NCBI RefSeq assembly: GCF_905404315.1
Contig: NC_066268.1
Location: forward strand, 11,570,001 to 11,634,000
Source: Leptidea sinapis
Lineage: Eukaryota > Arthropoda > Insecta > Lepidoptera > Pieridae
Length of the DNA stretch: 64,000 bases
Reading direction: 5' to 3'
Notes under the pieces: model-generated
The model's database searches: none
What the model was told of the DNA's origin: nothing
Seen by the model: only the letters and a program-made list of their open reading frames with translations
In this document: positions 54,380 to 64,000 of the stretch, in pieces
How the letters are laid out: each line of letters begins with the position of its first letter
Position numbering within the stretch: position 1 is the stretch's first letter
Made by a program: the position numbers and the translations under genes

Positions 54380-54605
54380 TGATGAAATATCATTAAGGTA
54401 TGGCCTCCGGTCCTCGACACTAACCTATGCGAAACATAGCGGCACAAGGCCGCTACTTCACGCCGGTATTCTGTGCGAATGTGGTAATTAACCTGCACGA
54501 GTCTGGCCCGATTGTGCTGACGTAAGACGGCAGCGTGACTCTCCCTCTTCTAAAAAGCCCTTAGTCGCCTCTTACGACACCCATGGGCCTGGAACTCTCT
54601 ATTCT
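54380..54605. repeat. Dispersed repeat inserted in LINE family A sequence
   Basis: CTTCACGCCGGTATTCTGTG through GCCTCTTACGACACCCATGG to TTTTTACGCCCCGGGG; the first part matches 20262-20385. It is probably the terminal part of another LINE, here lying between two parts of family A. Confidence 0.55.
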
Positions 54606-54960
54606 TTTTACGCCCCGGGGAAAGTACAGGGCCAATAGTGCTGTTAATAATATTAATAATATCGGAGATATTGTGATCTGTGATAAGTGAGGTAATCGTA
54701 CTGGTTGCCATAACGTTTATATTTCTTGAAGAATTTACTTTTTTCTTTTAGTATTTTTATTAATGCAGAGCTCAAGGGGGGAAATGATTCAACGAGATTT
54801 GTTTATGAGGTACATACGTTTTACGGAGACTATTGATGGCTACATGGCTCACATGAACTTTAAAAATAGAACTGCTGTCAGCTATGAAGAGTTTTATGTA
54901 AAAAAAAAACTAATTAAAATAAATGCCATGTGACTTTCTAAGCAGCCAGTGTGAACTTAG
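54606..54960 (-). mobile_element. LINE family A linker-region fragment
   Basis: The minus strand reads decayed pieces like those between endonuclease and RT in the intact element (a YVPHKQ-like stretch and a charged ALIK region, about 54720-54860). Weak similarity only. Confidence 0.4.
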
Positions 54961-55559
54961 CGCAAACTTCTTTGAGCGGAATAAGCCGCAACAATTACGC
55001 GGTGAGTTCTGATACTGATCTGTTATGTATCTGTAACGGAATTAAATTGATTGACGGAGTATCCGCCATGGACTCCATCATCTGATGAAATACCAGAGTC
55101 TCCCACTTTTAAAGATATCTAGAGCAGCCAAATTTGTCATAATATATCAAAGAGCGTAAACATTCCGAACAAAAATATAACTTTGATTTCACGAATTGTC
55201 CAAATTTGACAATTAATTTTAAATAGGTACTACTAATATTATTATATATTATCATATATAAATAGTTTAGATAAACAACTAGTTTTATTTTCCTCATATT
55301 CAAAATTAAAAGTAGAGTGTTTAACACATAACACAAAATAAATCAAGCTTTGGAGATCGATGTATCGGGTAGTGAATCGATTTGTACCTCAAATAACTTT
55401 TTACCAAACAAGGGAGTCGCTTGTTATTCCAATAACTTGATGATTCAATGAGATCCGTGAGATTATTTAATTTAGTTACAAGGGGCTATTTGAAAATTGT
55501 AAAACATAAAAAAATAGACTATCAGACAAAAACTGGCGCCTTAAATAAAGCGGGGGTTC
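54961..55559. other. AT-rich spacer, nothing recognised
   Basis: No open frame, inverted repeat or shared repeat could be supported. Confidence 0.4.
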
Positions 55560-57605
55560 GAAAGTTCAAAGGACTAGATTTCATGGCTCCAGTTATTATT
55601 CTCAGCTTTTGATTGGATAGAATCTAGTTTTCTTAGACCTGCTAAATTACAGGACTCTAACAAGAAGGTTCTGTAATCAAGCATACTCCGTACTGTAGCA
55701 TTGTAAGGTAGCTTCAGGGAAAACGGATGTGCCCCCACCAAACACCAGAGAGGCATCTCATTAAATTAAGAAGCTTTTCACATTTAGGAACTACGTATTC
55801 ACAATGAGCCATTCCTGTCAGTTTTGAATGTAAACCAACCAAAATTCGTGACTCCCAAAAACTTGACATGGTTATTAGTCAGTATTCGACGATTATCGTA
55901 AAATATGGAAATTGGAGGATGTAAATGTTGACGCGTGAAGATAACTACCGAACTTTTAAGAGGTCAAATGCTGAGACCATTTTCATCCATACTAAGTTTT
56001 AAACAATCTAAGGAATTTGATATTCGGCTACACAATGAACTAAATGTGTTACCAATGGCATATATTACTAAATCATCAGCCGATTCAAGCATGTTAATAG
56101 AGTTCGGAAGTGAAGATTCCAAGTCATGAGTATATAGGTTAAAAATCGGACTGAGTACAGATCATTGTGGAAGTCCTTTCCACACAAGTTTACTTTGATC
56201 CCGTTGTTGGTCAAGTTTTATTGTTCTACCTGACAGAAGGTTTATAATAAAGTTAGAATATCCGGAATAGCAAGTTTATTCATTTTATTTTGAAGAATAC
56301 GGAGATTGACATTATCATAAGCTGATTGCAAGTCTAAAAGGACTGCAATAGCTGATTCATTACGTGTAAAAGCCAATCGTATATCTGTCGTAAAAGTACC
56401 CACACTATCCTATATATATTATAAAGTGCTTCCTGAATCCAAACTGTGATTCGGGTAGTATTCCGCGATTTTCAATGAACCATTCGATTTCTTACCAAAT
56501 TCTCAGCAACTTTTGCGATTACAGGTGATAATGCTATTGGGCGATATGATGATGCTAGCCTCGGTGACTTGTCTGGTTTAAGAATGGTAATAATAATTTG
56601 CGATTTCCAAGAAGACGGAACATTGCCCGTTAGAATTATTCTATTTCTTAAATCGAAGTAATACTGAAGAGAAGCTTGACTAAGGTTTGCTAAAAAAGAA
56701 TATGGAATACCATCTTCACCTGGGGCAGAGTCTTTGATCGAAGTTAAAGCACCTTATAGTTCTTGCATAGAGAAGGTAGAATCAATGATACATTGGTTTT
56801 GGAAGATGTACGAAGCAATATTACTACAACAAAGGTTGTGTTCCGGAACTAAAGGTGGAGCTAGACGATCGAGAAATGTTTCGCTTAAATTTGGAGCTAA
56901 TGATATAGTACGAGTATCTTTGATACCATTTCTAGATCGTCTTATATTTTGACAAACAACAGATGGATTAACAAGAGGAGAAATGGAGCAATAGCAACAA
57001 GTAACATTGTCCTCATTGACATTACAAGAGTCACCAGTGTGTACAGAACCGCATTTGTAACATTTACATTTTGATCGGCATTGCAATTTCGTATGTCCAA
57101 ATCGATAACAATTGAAACATTGTATAGTTGGGTATGTGTATAGCTCTACTGGTAAGGAATTTAAACAAACGAATATACTGTCCTGCAGGACCTGGCCATC
57201 GAATGTCAGAACAACATTTTGAGCTTTCCAGCCAGGAGAACCCTCCACTATAGGCTTATAATTTATTCGTCTAACCTTGAGAACCTTACCACAACCACTA
57301 GGCACTGATACATTTTCAATAACATGCTCAATTGATCAGTCTGAGGGCACTTCTCGTACAAAGCCCTTGCGCATTATTTGGAATGATGGAATAAATGCTT
57401 TCAAGTTCATCTTTTCTAAGTTGGAATTATCAATGAAGGTGTTAGCATTAGTAAAACTTAAGAAAGATAAAGACATTCTGTTGCTACCTATTTTATTTAA
57501 TGAACCATTAATAATATTTCGAATATTATTTTTTAAGGAACCTGCCAAATGAAACAGGGTGTAGAGTGTCATTTGATGAATTTGTTTCTCTTTGTACGTG
57601 CACAA
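55560..57605 (-). mobile_element. I-like LINE with gag joined to RT, endonuclease missing
   Basis: Minus-strand order: gag N-terminus (57605-57336), and gag with zinc knuckles (CFNCYRFGHTKLQC, CYKCGSVHTGDSC; 57305 to about 56960). Then, in the same frame, come sequences belonging before RT (NLSETFLDRLAPPLVPEH, FSMQEL to 56754). RT blocks follow in broken frames: DSAPGEDGIPYSFL (about 56700), SSYRPIALSPVIAKV, LLDLQSAYDNVNL and ESADDLVIYA (about 56060-56090). The endonuclease that should lie between gag and RT is absent. Later ORF2 and RNase H were not found. Confidence 0.75.
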
Positions 57606-58508
57606 TAAATGGAGCTATGTCATTTTTGTTGTACTTTATCCTTCCAATAGAAATGTAAGCTTTGGGATCTGAACCAATAGAGGGTATTGAGGGAATTATT
57701 GGATTATTTTCACTAGTGGTATGAGATGTTTCTAAAGGTTTATTAGCAATTTCTATTGAAGTATCACTAATTTAATTGCCTCCACAACGACATCCAGTCT
57801 CACCACCCACCGCCTGAGCGTGCTTCCTCTTTTTCATATTACAGGTTTTGCAAATTTTATGTTAATGAGATCTTTTGCGACTTGTACGCTTCCGATTAAT
57901 TAGTTGTCGATACAGTAATAAAATTAGCCGCCGGGGGAACTATCTCAGCCCCCGGGGCGGTCAAGTCAGGCAGCTTGTTCATATTATGATATACATATAA
58001 ACTTACCTGGACTCTAGCTGAACACTAAACTTAGTATATTAACACTAAATATAAATATAATTTACACTAATATTCTATACTAATACTGATAAAATCAAAA
58101 ATAAAAAAATTCTGAACTCCACCACAGAGTCAGTTGCAGAGTTTAGTTATTAACTAATAGCAAAGAATATATAATAGTACAAGCAATTTAATATATAATG
58201 GTAATAATCACTCAATATTATCGTCACCCATCAGAAGACTAGTGTCATTATTCTAAGATATATCTAGTGATCTGTGGTTTAGTTAACTGTCAGTGTCACA
58301 GTCACTTGAAAGTTGAAACTCTCAATATCATAATAATAATTATTCATTTTCCTAATCATTTCATTTGTCTAATCGTCTTCATTTTGAGTAGTGTAAGGTA
58401 GTTCAGTTAATTCTTTATTCTATAATCATTATTGTAAAGTGGCTACAAACTTCACCGTGAACTCTTTAGATATCCATTAAAGTCTAATTTGCATTGAAAA
58501 GATTCAAT
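57606..58508. other. Upstream region of the LAMP gene
   Basis: 57606-57850 still looks like gag-flanking LINE sequence (CCGCCTGAGCGTGCTTCC nearby). 57890-58508 is AT-rich and should contain the LAMP promoter and 5' UTR; I cannot pick a TATA box or start site. Confidence 0.4.
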
Positions 58509-59261
58509 ATGTTACATTTCAAATTCCATTTGTTTTGTGCGATTCTTTGTGGCGTGACAATATTAGGTGAGTACCTACCTACTTGGAAAAGTTTCTCGCA
58601 AGAATTATCGGCAGTCCATTTCTATTGTTGTTTTAACACGAGTTACCTACTCGATTGTCGATTCGTTTTTTGCGCTTTGTCAACACTCGATACAATAAGA
58701 TTTTATGCAATCGATTTAAATGTTTCTAGAAATGTATGAAATATCTTGGATGCCGAATATGTATCATCGCTTTAATTGCAGGTCCCGGTTATGTTACTAG
58801 CGATACGATACCTGTAGATGTGAAGACTACTCTAGCAGCAACAGCCGACCCTACATCAACACCAAAACCCGACCCTACATCAACACCAAAACCCGACCCC
58901 ACACCAGCACCAAGCCCCAACCCCACACCAGCACCAAGCCCCAACCCCACACCTGCCCCAACACCAGCACCCACACCTGCTCCAAACCCAGCGCCCACAC
59001 CTGCTCCAACCCCAGCACCTACTCCCACACCAACCCCAGCACCAACTCCTGCACCAACCCCAGCACCCACTCCTGCACCAACCCCAGCACCCAAACCTGC
59101 ACCAACCCCAGAACCCACACCGGCACCAACCCCAGCACCTAAGCCTGTGCCACCCCCACACTCAGGAAAATGGGCATTCATGGACAAAACAACCAATGTA
59201 ACATGTATTGTTGTCCAGTTTGCAGCTCAACTTAGAGTCACCTACTTCAAGACTAACAGCA
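58509..59261 (+). CDS. Lamp1: LAMP-family lysosomal membrane glycoprotein, first two coding exons
   Basis: Exon 1 (58509-58566) encodes a signal peptide (MLHFKFHLFCAILCGVTIL). It joins in phase 1 (GTGAGT; TTTAATTGCAG) to exon 2 (58782-59261). Exon 2 encodes a short TTLAATAD-like start, about 110 residues of Thr/Pro/Ala repeats (PTPAP units with PKPDPTP and PSPNPTP variants), then the opening of a LAMP lumenal domain: GKWAFMDKTTNVTCIVVQ and AAQLRVTYFKTNSS. NVT and NSS are N-glycosylation sequons. It ends in phase 1 at GTAAGT. Remaining exons (rest of the lumenal domain, membrane helix, tyrosine tail) were not found before 64000. LAMPs coat the inner lysosome membrane. The ATG at 58509 is chosen because it opens the signal peptide. 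Confidence 0.82.
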
Positions 59262-59589
59262 GTAAGTTTTAGTATTTAATATTAACACTATGTTTTATTC
59301 ACCTCTTGAAGAGTTTTGGGACTGAACTAATAATGATAAGTGTTACAGCATCAGACTTTTGGAAATGAATGAGGAAAGTTTGAAATTAAATGACATAGTA
59401 TAGAAAATGTTATTAAGTTATTAAGTGCTTGCATACACACTCGAAACTTTTTAATATACAATGTAGCAATGTAATTTATCCTCAACTCCTGAGCACTAGG
59501 CCAGTGCGACTGGCATACACTATTTAGTCCTGCATCCGCTGCAGTGCTCATGCATTGTCTTGACTTGCTAGTTGTACCTCGAGATGCCA

Positions 59590-59650
59590 ATCAATCACAG
59601 AATTCAATCAAAAATATTGATTGCCACTGCATTGTAATGGGTGGGGTGCT
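59590..59650 (+). repeat. LINE-tail-like fragment
   Basis: GCCACTGCATTGTAATGGGT followed by GGGGTGCTATCACC resembles the distal end of a common dispersed retroelement, possibly the same family as 3965-4300. Confidence 0.4.
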
Positions 59651-60052
59651 ATCACCTACCATTTTCACTTTTTCATTGTATCCAAAATTAAAAATCTGGT
59701 AATTCTTTTAATTCATTGTTATATTTTATTGCAAGTAGACTTTTGGAAGTTCTTTGTCTGAAACCAATCTAACAGTATTTAATATTGTTGTGTTTATTAT
59801 TATAAGTTTGTGTGCTTCCTCTTGCGTCCCCTACCCCATTATGTTAAATAAGACAACATTTGGTAGGTTAAATTATGAAATTCTAGGATGAGGACATTAT
59901 GATAGTAAACATTTTTGATTTTTTTTTATGAATCAGTAAATAAATTGATAATAATCTCTAATTGATAATAATTTCAAAGCATTCATATTATTTTATACAA
60001 TAAAACATGAAGTTGGCATTAAAATTAGTGGAGAGAATTATCTGTAGACTAA

Positions 60053-60190
60053 CCCCCTTATTCATAATAGTCTGCTAACTTAAAGCATTGCTAATTCACA
60101 CTCTGTCTTCTTCTATTGACCTAAGTCAGAATGAGAAAAAACACTCCTAAGTGGCTGTTTAAAGTTAGCAGACCATTATGAATAAGGGGG
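60053..60190. mobile_element. Fold-back MITE, 138 bp
   Basis: The left arm CCCCCTTATTCATAATAGTC and TGCTAACTTAAAG is mirrored by the right arm CTTTAA-like, AGTTAGCAGACC and ATTATGAATAAGGGGG. The loop is about 70 bases. No coding sequence; target duplication unclear. Confidence 0.8.
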
Positions 60191-60583
60191 TGTATGTTTA
60201 CAGTATATCAAATTTTAATATTTTGAGGATATGTTTTTTTTTTTATTTATTTTACACACAAAAAAAAAGTATTTTACAATTTACTTAAATTTAAGTACAA
60301 ATATAAACCCATTCGGATTTTACCATGTACTACACTCGTCACATGTTATAAATAACTAAGAGAAAACTAAGAATATACTATATGACATAATATCAGTACT
60401 TCAAATTAGTTTACATACATTACAAATTAGTTACAATATGACTTCAAAGCATTTATTACAATTAATAACCACATACTTATTTACAAGTGTTGTGTGTTAC
60501 AATTATGTTAATAAAAGGTATTATTTTTTAAATTCATTAATAAGTCATAAGATACCTTGGGAGTATAAAAAGTTAATTAGAAT

Positions 60584-60921
60584 CTATACTTATATTATAA
60601 AGCTGCAGTGTTTGTTTGTTTGAACGCGCTAATCTCTGGTACTACTGGTCCGATTTGAATGATTCTTTCAGTGTTGGGTCCATTTATCGAGGAAGGCTAT
60701 AGGCTGTTTTTTTTTTTTCAAAATTAGGGATCCGTAGTAAAATTGCTATTTTGTAACACAAGGTGTAAAATGGAAAACCTATTTTTGCGTGTGCTGCAAA
60801 AACTATTGACAATAGAACAAAATGATGTACAATATATATATAGGCAATATTTTATTACTTATAAAACTATCGCGTGAATTATACTTTATATGGCAAAACA
60901 ACGTTTGCCGGGTCAGCTAGT
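60584..60921 (+). mobile_element. Non-autonomous Helitron-like element
   Basis: It begins near CTATACTTATATTATAAAGC and ends AACGTTTGCCGGGTCAGCTAG (split here: CAACGTTTGCCG, then GGTCAGCTAG). The CTAG end at 60917-60920 matches the other Helitron copies, but the body is a different subfamily. Confidence 0.6.
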
Positions 60922-61666
60922 GTGTTATATATTTAATTTTATTATTATTACTCACACTGCTTAGCCAGAACACACACATTCTAGCCAGAAATGATTCATT
61001 TAGTTAACGATATATCTGTAGTTCTTATCACATTTGCAGATGTTTAAATGAGTAATTATATTCTGTAAATTGATTGTGTGTGTAACAAATTGTTGCTTAG
61101 GTATGGTACTTTGTCTATGGTGTTCGCTCATTAGGTGCTCTCCCCCTGTAAATTGGAGCCTCAATGCTTTAGACTTTACGGAATTGCGGTTATGTACTTC
61201 AGCTATGCTACTTTTGTTTTGAAATATGTTTCATGTTACTTAAACATTGAAGGTGAGCTTTCTTCAACTTGTTGAGTATGTGTCCTATTGTCTATTTAAT
61301 ATTATATACATTTATGAATTCTACAGGAATGGAAAAATCTATATTCCTTTTATCTTGTTCGGAATCTTTGTGTGCATTGTAATAAATATATATTCTGTGT
61401 GGTGATGGGTGTTTTTGTGTATTTGGTTTGTATGTTAGGTTAGAGATGAATGTGATTTATTATTATATATATATATAAATTTCGCATGTCACAATGCTAG
61501 TTGCCATGCCATACTCTTTTGAAACGGTTTGTATATCTTCATGAAATCTTATATGTATACTTATATGGTTGGTTGTAATCTATTTTTTTTACCCCAAAAC
61601 TTTGTTTCATTGCAAGTTGTCTATAATTTACAGGCAATATATGGCAATAAAACATTCTTCAGGTAG

Positions 61667-61670
<4 letters not shown>

Positions 61671-61698
<28 letters not shown>
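61671..61698. repeat. TA microsatellite
   Basis: An uninterrupted TA run of about 28 bases abuts the CTAG end of the next Helitron. Confidence 0.9.
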
Positions 61699-62002
61699 CT
61701 AGCTGACCCAGCAAATGTTGTATTGCCGATATTAAAATCGCGATACAAAAGTAACTGTTGATCGTAGATGGGTGAAAATTTGAAGTTGTATGTATTTTTT
61801 AATGCTGACTCATAATCAATCATATTAAAAAAAATGTCAAAAAAATTTCGTGTGGACCACCGTTTACATTTAGGGGGATGAAAAATAGATGTTGTCTGAT
61901 TCTCAGAGACCCAATATGCACTCAAAATATCATGAGAATCGGTCAAGCCGTTTCGGAGGAGTTCAAAGTTTAACACCATAACACGAGAAATTTATATATT
62001 AG
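61698..62002 (-). mobile_element. Non-autonomous Helitron-like element, minus strand
   Basis: On the minus strand it starts TCTAATATATAAATTTCTCG near 62002, carries ACGGCTTGACCGATTCTC, and ends GCTGGGTCAGCTAG next to the TA run. Same subfamily as 25950-26253 and 62278-62596. Confidence 0.75.
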
Positions 62003-62277
62003 ATATATTTAGCTTTTTCGGTATAGCAACACAGTCTTAAATCCATCTTATAGATTTTTGAAGAAATACTTAAATGTTCTCTGGGTCGGATATTAAACAC
62101 TATCATATGTCAATAACAATGAAATCTATTACATAATGAGCCAAGGCATTGCAAAACTCAGTCTTTGCCTGAGGGTCTATCTTACAGCAGCTTTACTGGC
62201 CATAGTATGTTTGACGTAAATATTACCTGGTAATTGATAACAAATATGAAAAATTGTGTTCAAAATTAGTTTTAAAA

Positions 62278-62596
62278 CTTATATATAAAATTCTCGCGTC
62301 GCGGTGTTTGTAGTTAAACTCCTTCGAAACGGCTTGACCGATTCTCATGAAATATTGAGTGCATATTGGGTAGGTCTGAGAATCGGCCAACATCTATTTT
62401 TCATCCCCCTTAATGTTAAGGGTGGTCCACAAGGTTTTTTTTTTTAATTTTTTGACATTTTTTTTTAAATTTGATTGATTATGAGTCAGCATTAAAAAAT
62501 ACATACAACTTCAAATTTTCACCCATCTACGTTCAACAGTTACTTTTGTATCGCGATTTTTATATCAGTAATACAACGTTTGCTGGGTCAGCTAGT
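62278..62596 (+). mobile_element. Non-autonomous Helitron-like element
   Basis: It begins near CTTATATATAAAATTCTCGC, carries CGAAACGGCTTGACCGATTC, and ends GCTGGGTCAGCTAGT at 62592-62596. It lies head-on to the copy at 61698-62002, so the two can pair as an inverted repeat. Confidence 0.75.
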
Positions 62597-62639
62597 AATT
62601 TATAAAATGGCTAGTTTGTATAAAATGGTAAAACCTTTA

Positions 62640-63060
62640 AACCTCATGTTCGCAATATTGCAGTTAATTCTGGCGTAACACTCCACTCTTAAGCCATTAC
62701 AATATCCTAATCCAAGCACTTAACAAAAACCCTGCACATGCTACCCAGTAGAGCTAAGTAGCGGACATTTACGCATCCTAAACAGGAACGCTAACGGGGT
62801 ATCTACTGCAGACTAAACAACCACCTCTCAGTTCAAGGCCACAGAGATTGCAGAGCGTGTACATTCTGTAATAGTGCAGATGACAGCCCTAATGAATGTA
62901 GTCTTTTATTGCGCAAACGTACCATCTTTTTGGGAAGACAAATTCTTCAACCACTTGAGGTTACGTCAGCTTATTGCAAAATATATATAATATGAAGTTT
63001 CCCAATAGGTCGCAGTGAAACAGGGCTACTGTGAATAAATAAAAAATTTATACGGAAAAT
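62640..63060 (+). pseudogene. RNase-H LINE C-terminal tail
   Basis: In broken frames the plus strand encodes TFTHPKQER-like sequence, then GHRDCRACTFCNSADDSPNE, FLGRQILQPLEVTSAYCK and SFPIGRSETGLL, followed by AATAAATAAAA. A Cys/His end with a closing GLL is typical of R1/I-type LINEs after RNase H. Only the tail remains. Confidence 0.55.
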
Positions 63061-63352
63061 GTAAATGTCTGTTCCGGCACGTGATGATATCCATTATATT
63101 TTATCAATTATTGTAATTAGTTTAAGTTGGTAAGCGATAAGCTGGTTTGTGCCTTATCGGGCTTGAACAGTATTCATAATTTGTATATTTAACGAGTTAA
63201 TTACATGTGTTGTGTATAGTTCGATTGCTAAGAGAGATAGTTTCGAATTAAAGTTATTTTTATTTTCTAAAATTTTTATAATTTCATTTTAATTTACTCC
63301 ATGAGTAGTATATAAAACACTGTATTCGGGAGAAAGTGTGATTCCTCTAGCC

Positions 63353-63578
63353 CAAGGTTAGGCGATAACGACCCCTTGTGGGCGTTTGAGACTTTCGGGG
63401 GGGCAGAAGAAGACCCAGAGAAAATTAGGGGGCAAGGAGATGGCGCAGATGGGGCGTGGGTAGATTAAAAAATATAGTCTAAAAAGGCAAAAAAATACAC
63501 TCTCATCACGTACTTAAGTAAAATAAAAAAACATATTCTCAAAGTGGGCGGTGAGCAAAATAAGGTTGAGAAACTATG
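63353..63578. mobile_element. hAT-type MITE, 226 bp
   Basis: An exact 8-bp duplication CTCTAGCC flanks it (63345-63352 and 63579-63586), the length typical of hAT. Short ends CAAGGTTAGG at the left and the complement of CATAGTTTCTCAACC at the right keep the CA..GTT pattern. Inside, GTGGGCG motifs stand near both ends. No coding sequence. Confidence 0.75.
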
Positions 63579-63637
63579 CTCTAGCCAATAACACTGCAAA
63601 TTTCACACTCGCAGGGATAACTGACATTATCTACTAT

Positions 63638-63871
63638 AACGGCTGTTGAAAACAGCATAACATAACCTATCTAACCTTAGTTTAACTTACTAGACGTAGA
63701 CAAATCTATCCTTTTACGCTTCCTTACATTTCAATAACCTATTGACAGATAGCATTGGACTATAACTATATTGGACATAACAATGGATAGATAAGATCTT
63801 GTCATTAAAGGGTGACAGCAATGTATCCGTAAGTTAAACTAAGGATAGGTAGGTTATTGAAAACGGCCGTA
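63638..63871. mobile_element. Fold-back MITE, about 233 bp
   Basis: The left arm ACGGCTGTTGAAAACAGC ... CTTAGTTTAACTTAC and the right arm GTAAGTTAAACTAAGG ... TATTGAAAACGGCCGT are inverted repeats with inner copies of AACCTATC. No coding sequence. Confidence 0.75.
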
Positions 63872-64000
63872 AATCAATTGATTTTGTTGCGCGCGTGTCC
63901 GTCACGGTCTGAGAGTACTTACTAGCACGCATCGTAAATCGTAATTCTTAGTGCGGGTCGCGGTTTAATAAATACAGGCCAGCTCCTCTGTTTTGTCGCT

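Larger units (their letters stand above)
59262..64000. other. LAMP intron 2 (open-ended), repeat-filled
   Basis: No further LAMP exon was recognised. The interval holds a LINE-tail piece (59590-59650), fold-back MITEs (60053-60190, 63638-63871), three Helitron-like elements, a TA microsatellite, an RNase-H LINE tail (62640-63060) and a hAT MITE (63353-63578). The remaining sequence is AT-rich. Confidence 0.5.

Noticed and set aside
58789..59196. Gly/Ala/Val-rich minus-strand frame of 135 codons
   Set aside because: Shadow of the Thr/Pro repeat in the LAMP exon.
1..64000. CRISPR array, operon or prophage-type system
   Set aside because: No regularly spaced short repeats, no prokaryotic gene clusters, and clear spliceosomal introns throughout; the repeats are eukaryotic transposons.

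Overview
This is eukaryotic nuclear DNA. It is AT-rich, has spliceosomal introns with clear GT/AG boundaries, and is crowded with transposable elements. The host genes are animal genes (GAR1, EMC5/MMGT, PPP1R11, a type III CoA-transferase, LAMP). The repeat types (tRNA-derived SINEs, Helitrons ending in CTAG, Jockey-, RTE- and I-like LINEs, Harbinger and hAT relics) and the compact genes interrupted by repeat-filled introns resemble a moth or butterfly (Lepidoptera). That assignment is an inference from repeat style; no taxonomic marker was tested.

Layout. 1-26.4 kb (+): eleven exons, joined in phase, of a long acidic/basic protein whose last residues (QYTEKPLNRKLRR) match the shugoshin C-terminal box. 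Its 5' end lies outside the window. Its introns hold a nearly complete Jockey-like LINE (about 7.3-11.9 kb), many LINE fragments, and a tandem triplication at 14.6-18.2 kb that carries three copies of one coding exon. 26.4-31.9 kb: gene-poor. 31.9-38.6 kb (-): a four-exon PPP1R11 gene (PP1 inhibitor-3 family) whose first intron contains a whole three-exon CoA-transferase gene (SUGCT-like) on the same strand. A decayed copy of PPP1R11 exon 1 lies just upstream. 40.9-41.5 kb (+): intronless GAR1. 43.2-43.9 kb (-): three-exon EMC5/MMGT. 44.8-49.7 kb (-): a decayed I-like LINE with RNase H. 50.0-52.7 kb: a PIF/Harbinger transposon with TTA target duplications whose transposase and MADF genes interlock on opposite strands. 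53.2-57.6 kb: more LINE wreckage, including a gag-RT remnant that has lost its endonuclease. 58.5-59.3 kb (+): the first two exons of a LAMP-family gene with a long Thr/Pro repeat. 59.3-64 kb: Helitrons, fold-back MITEs, a hAT MITE and an RNase-H LINE tail.

The host genes do not form one pathway (chromosome cohesion, PP1 control, mitochondrial CoA transfer, H/ACA RNP assembly, ER membrane insertion, lysosomal membrane). The most noteworthy structures are the exon triplication in the shugoshin-like gene, the interlocked Harbinger genes, the same-strand nested gene, and a 403-bp element with a 13-bp target duplication and a hammerhead-like core. No CRISPR, operon or prokaryotic signal was seen. 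Splice joins were deduced by eye from phase, GT/AG sites and family similarity.
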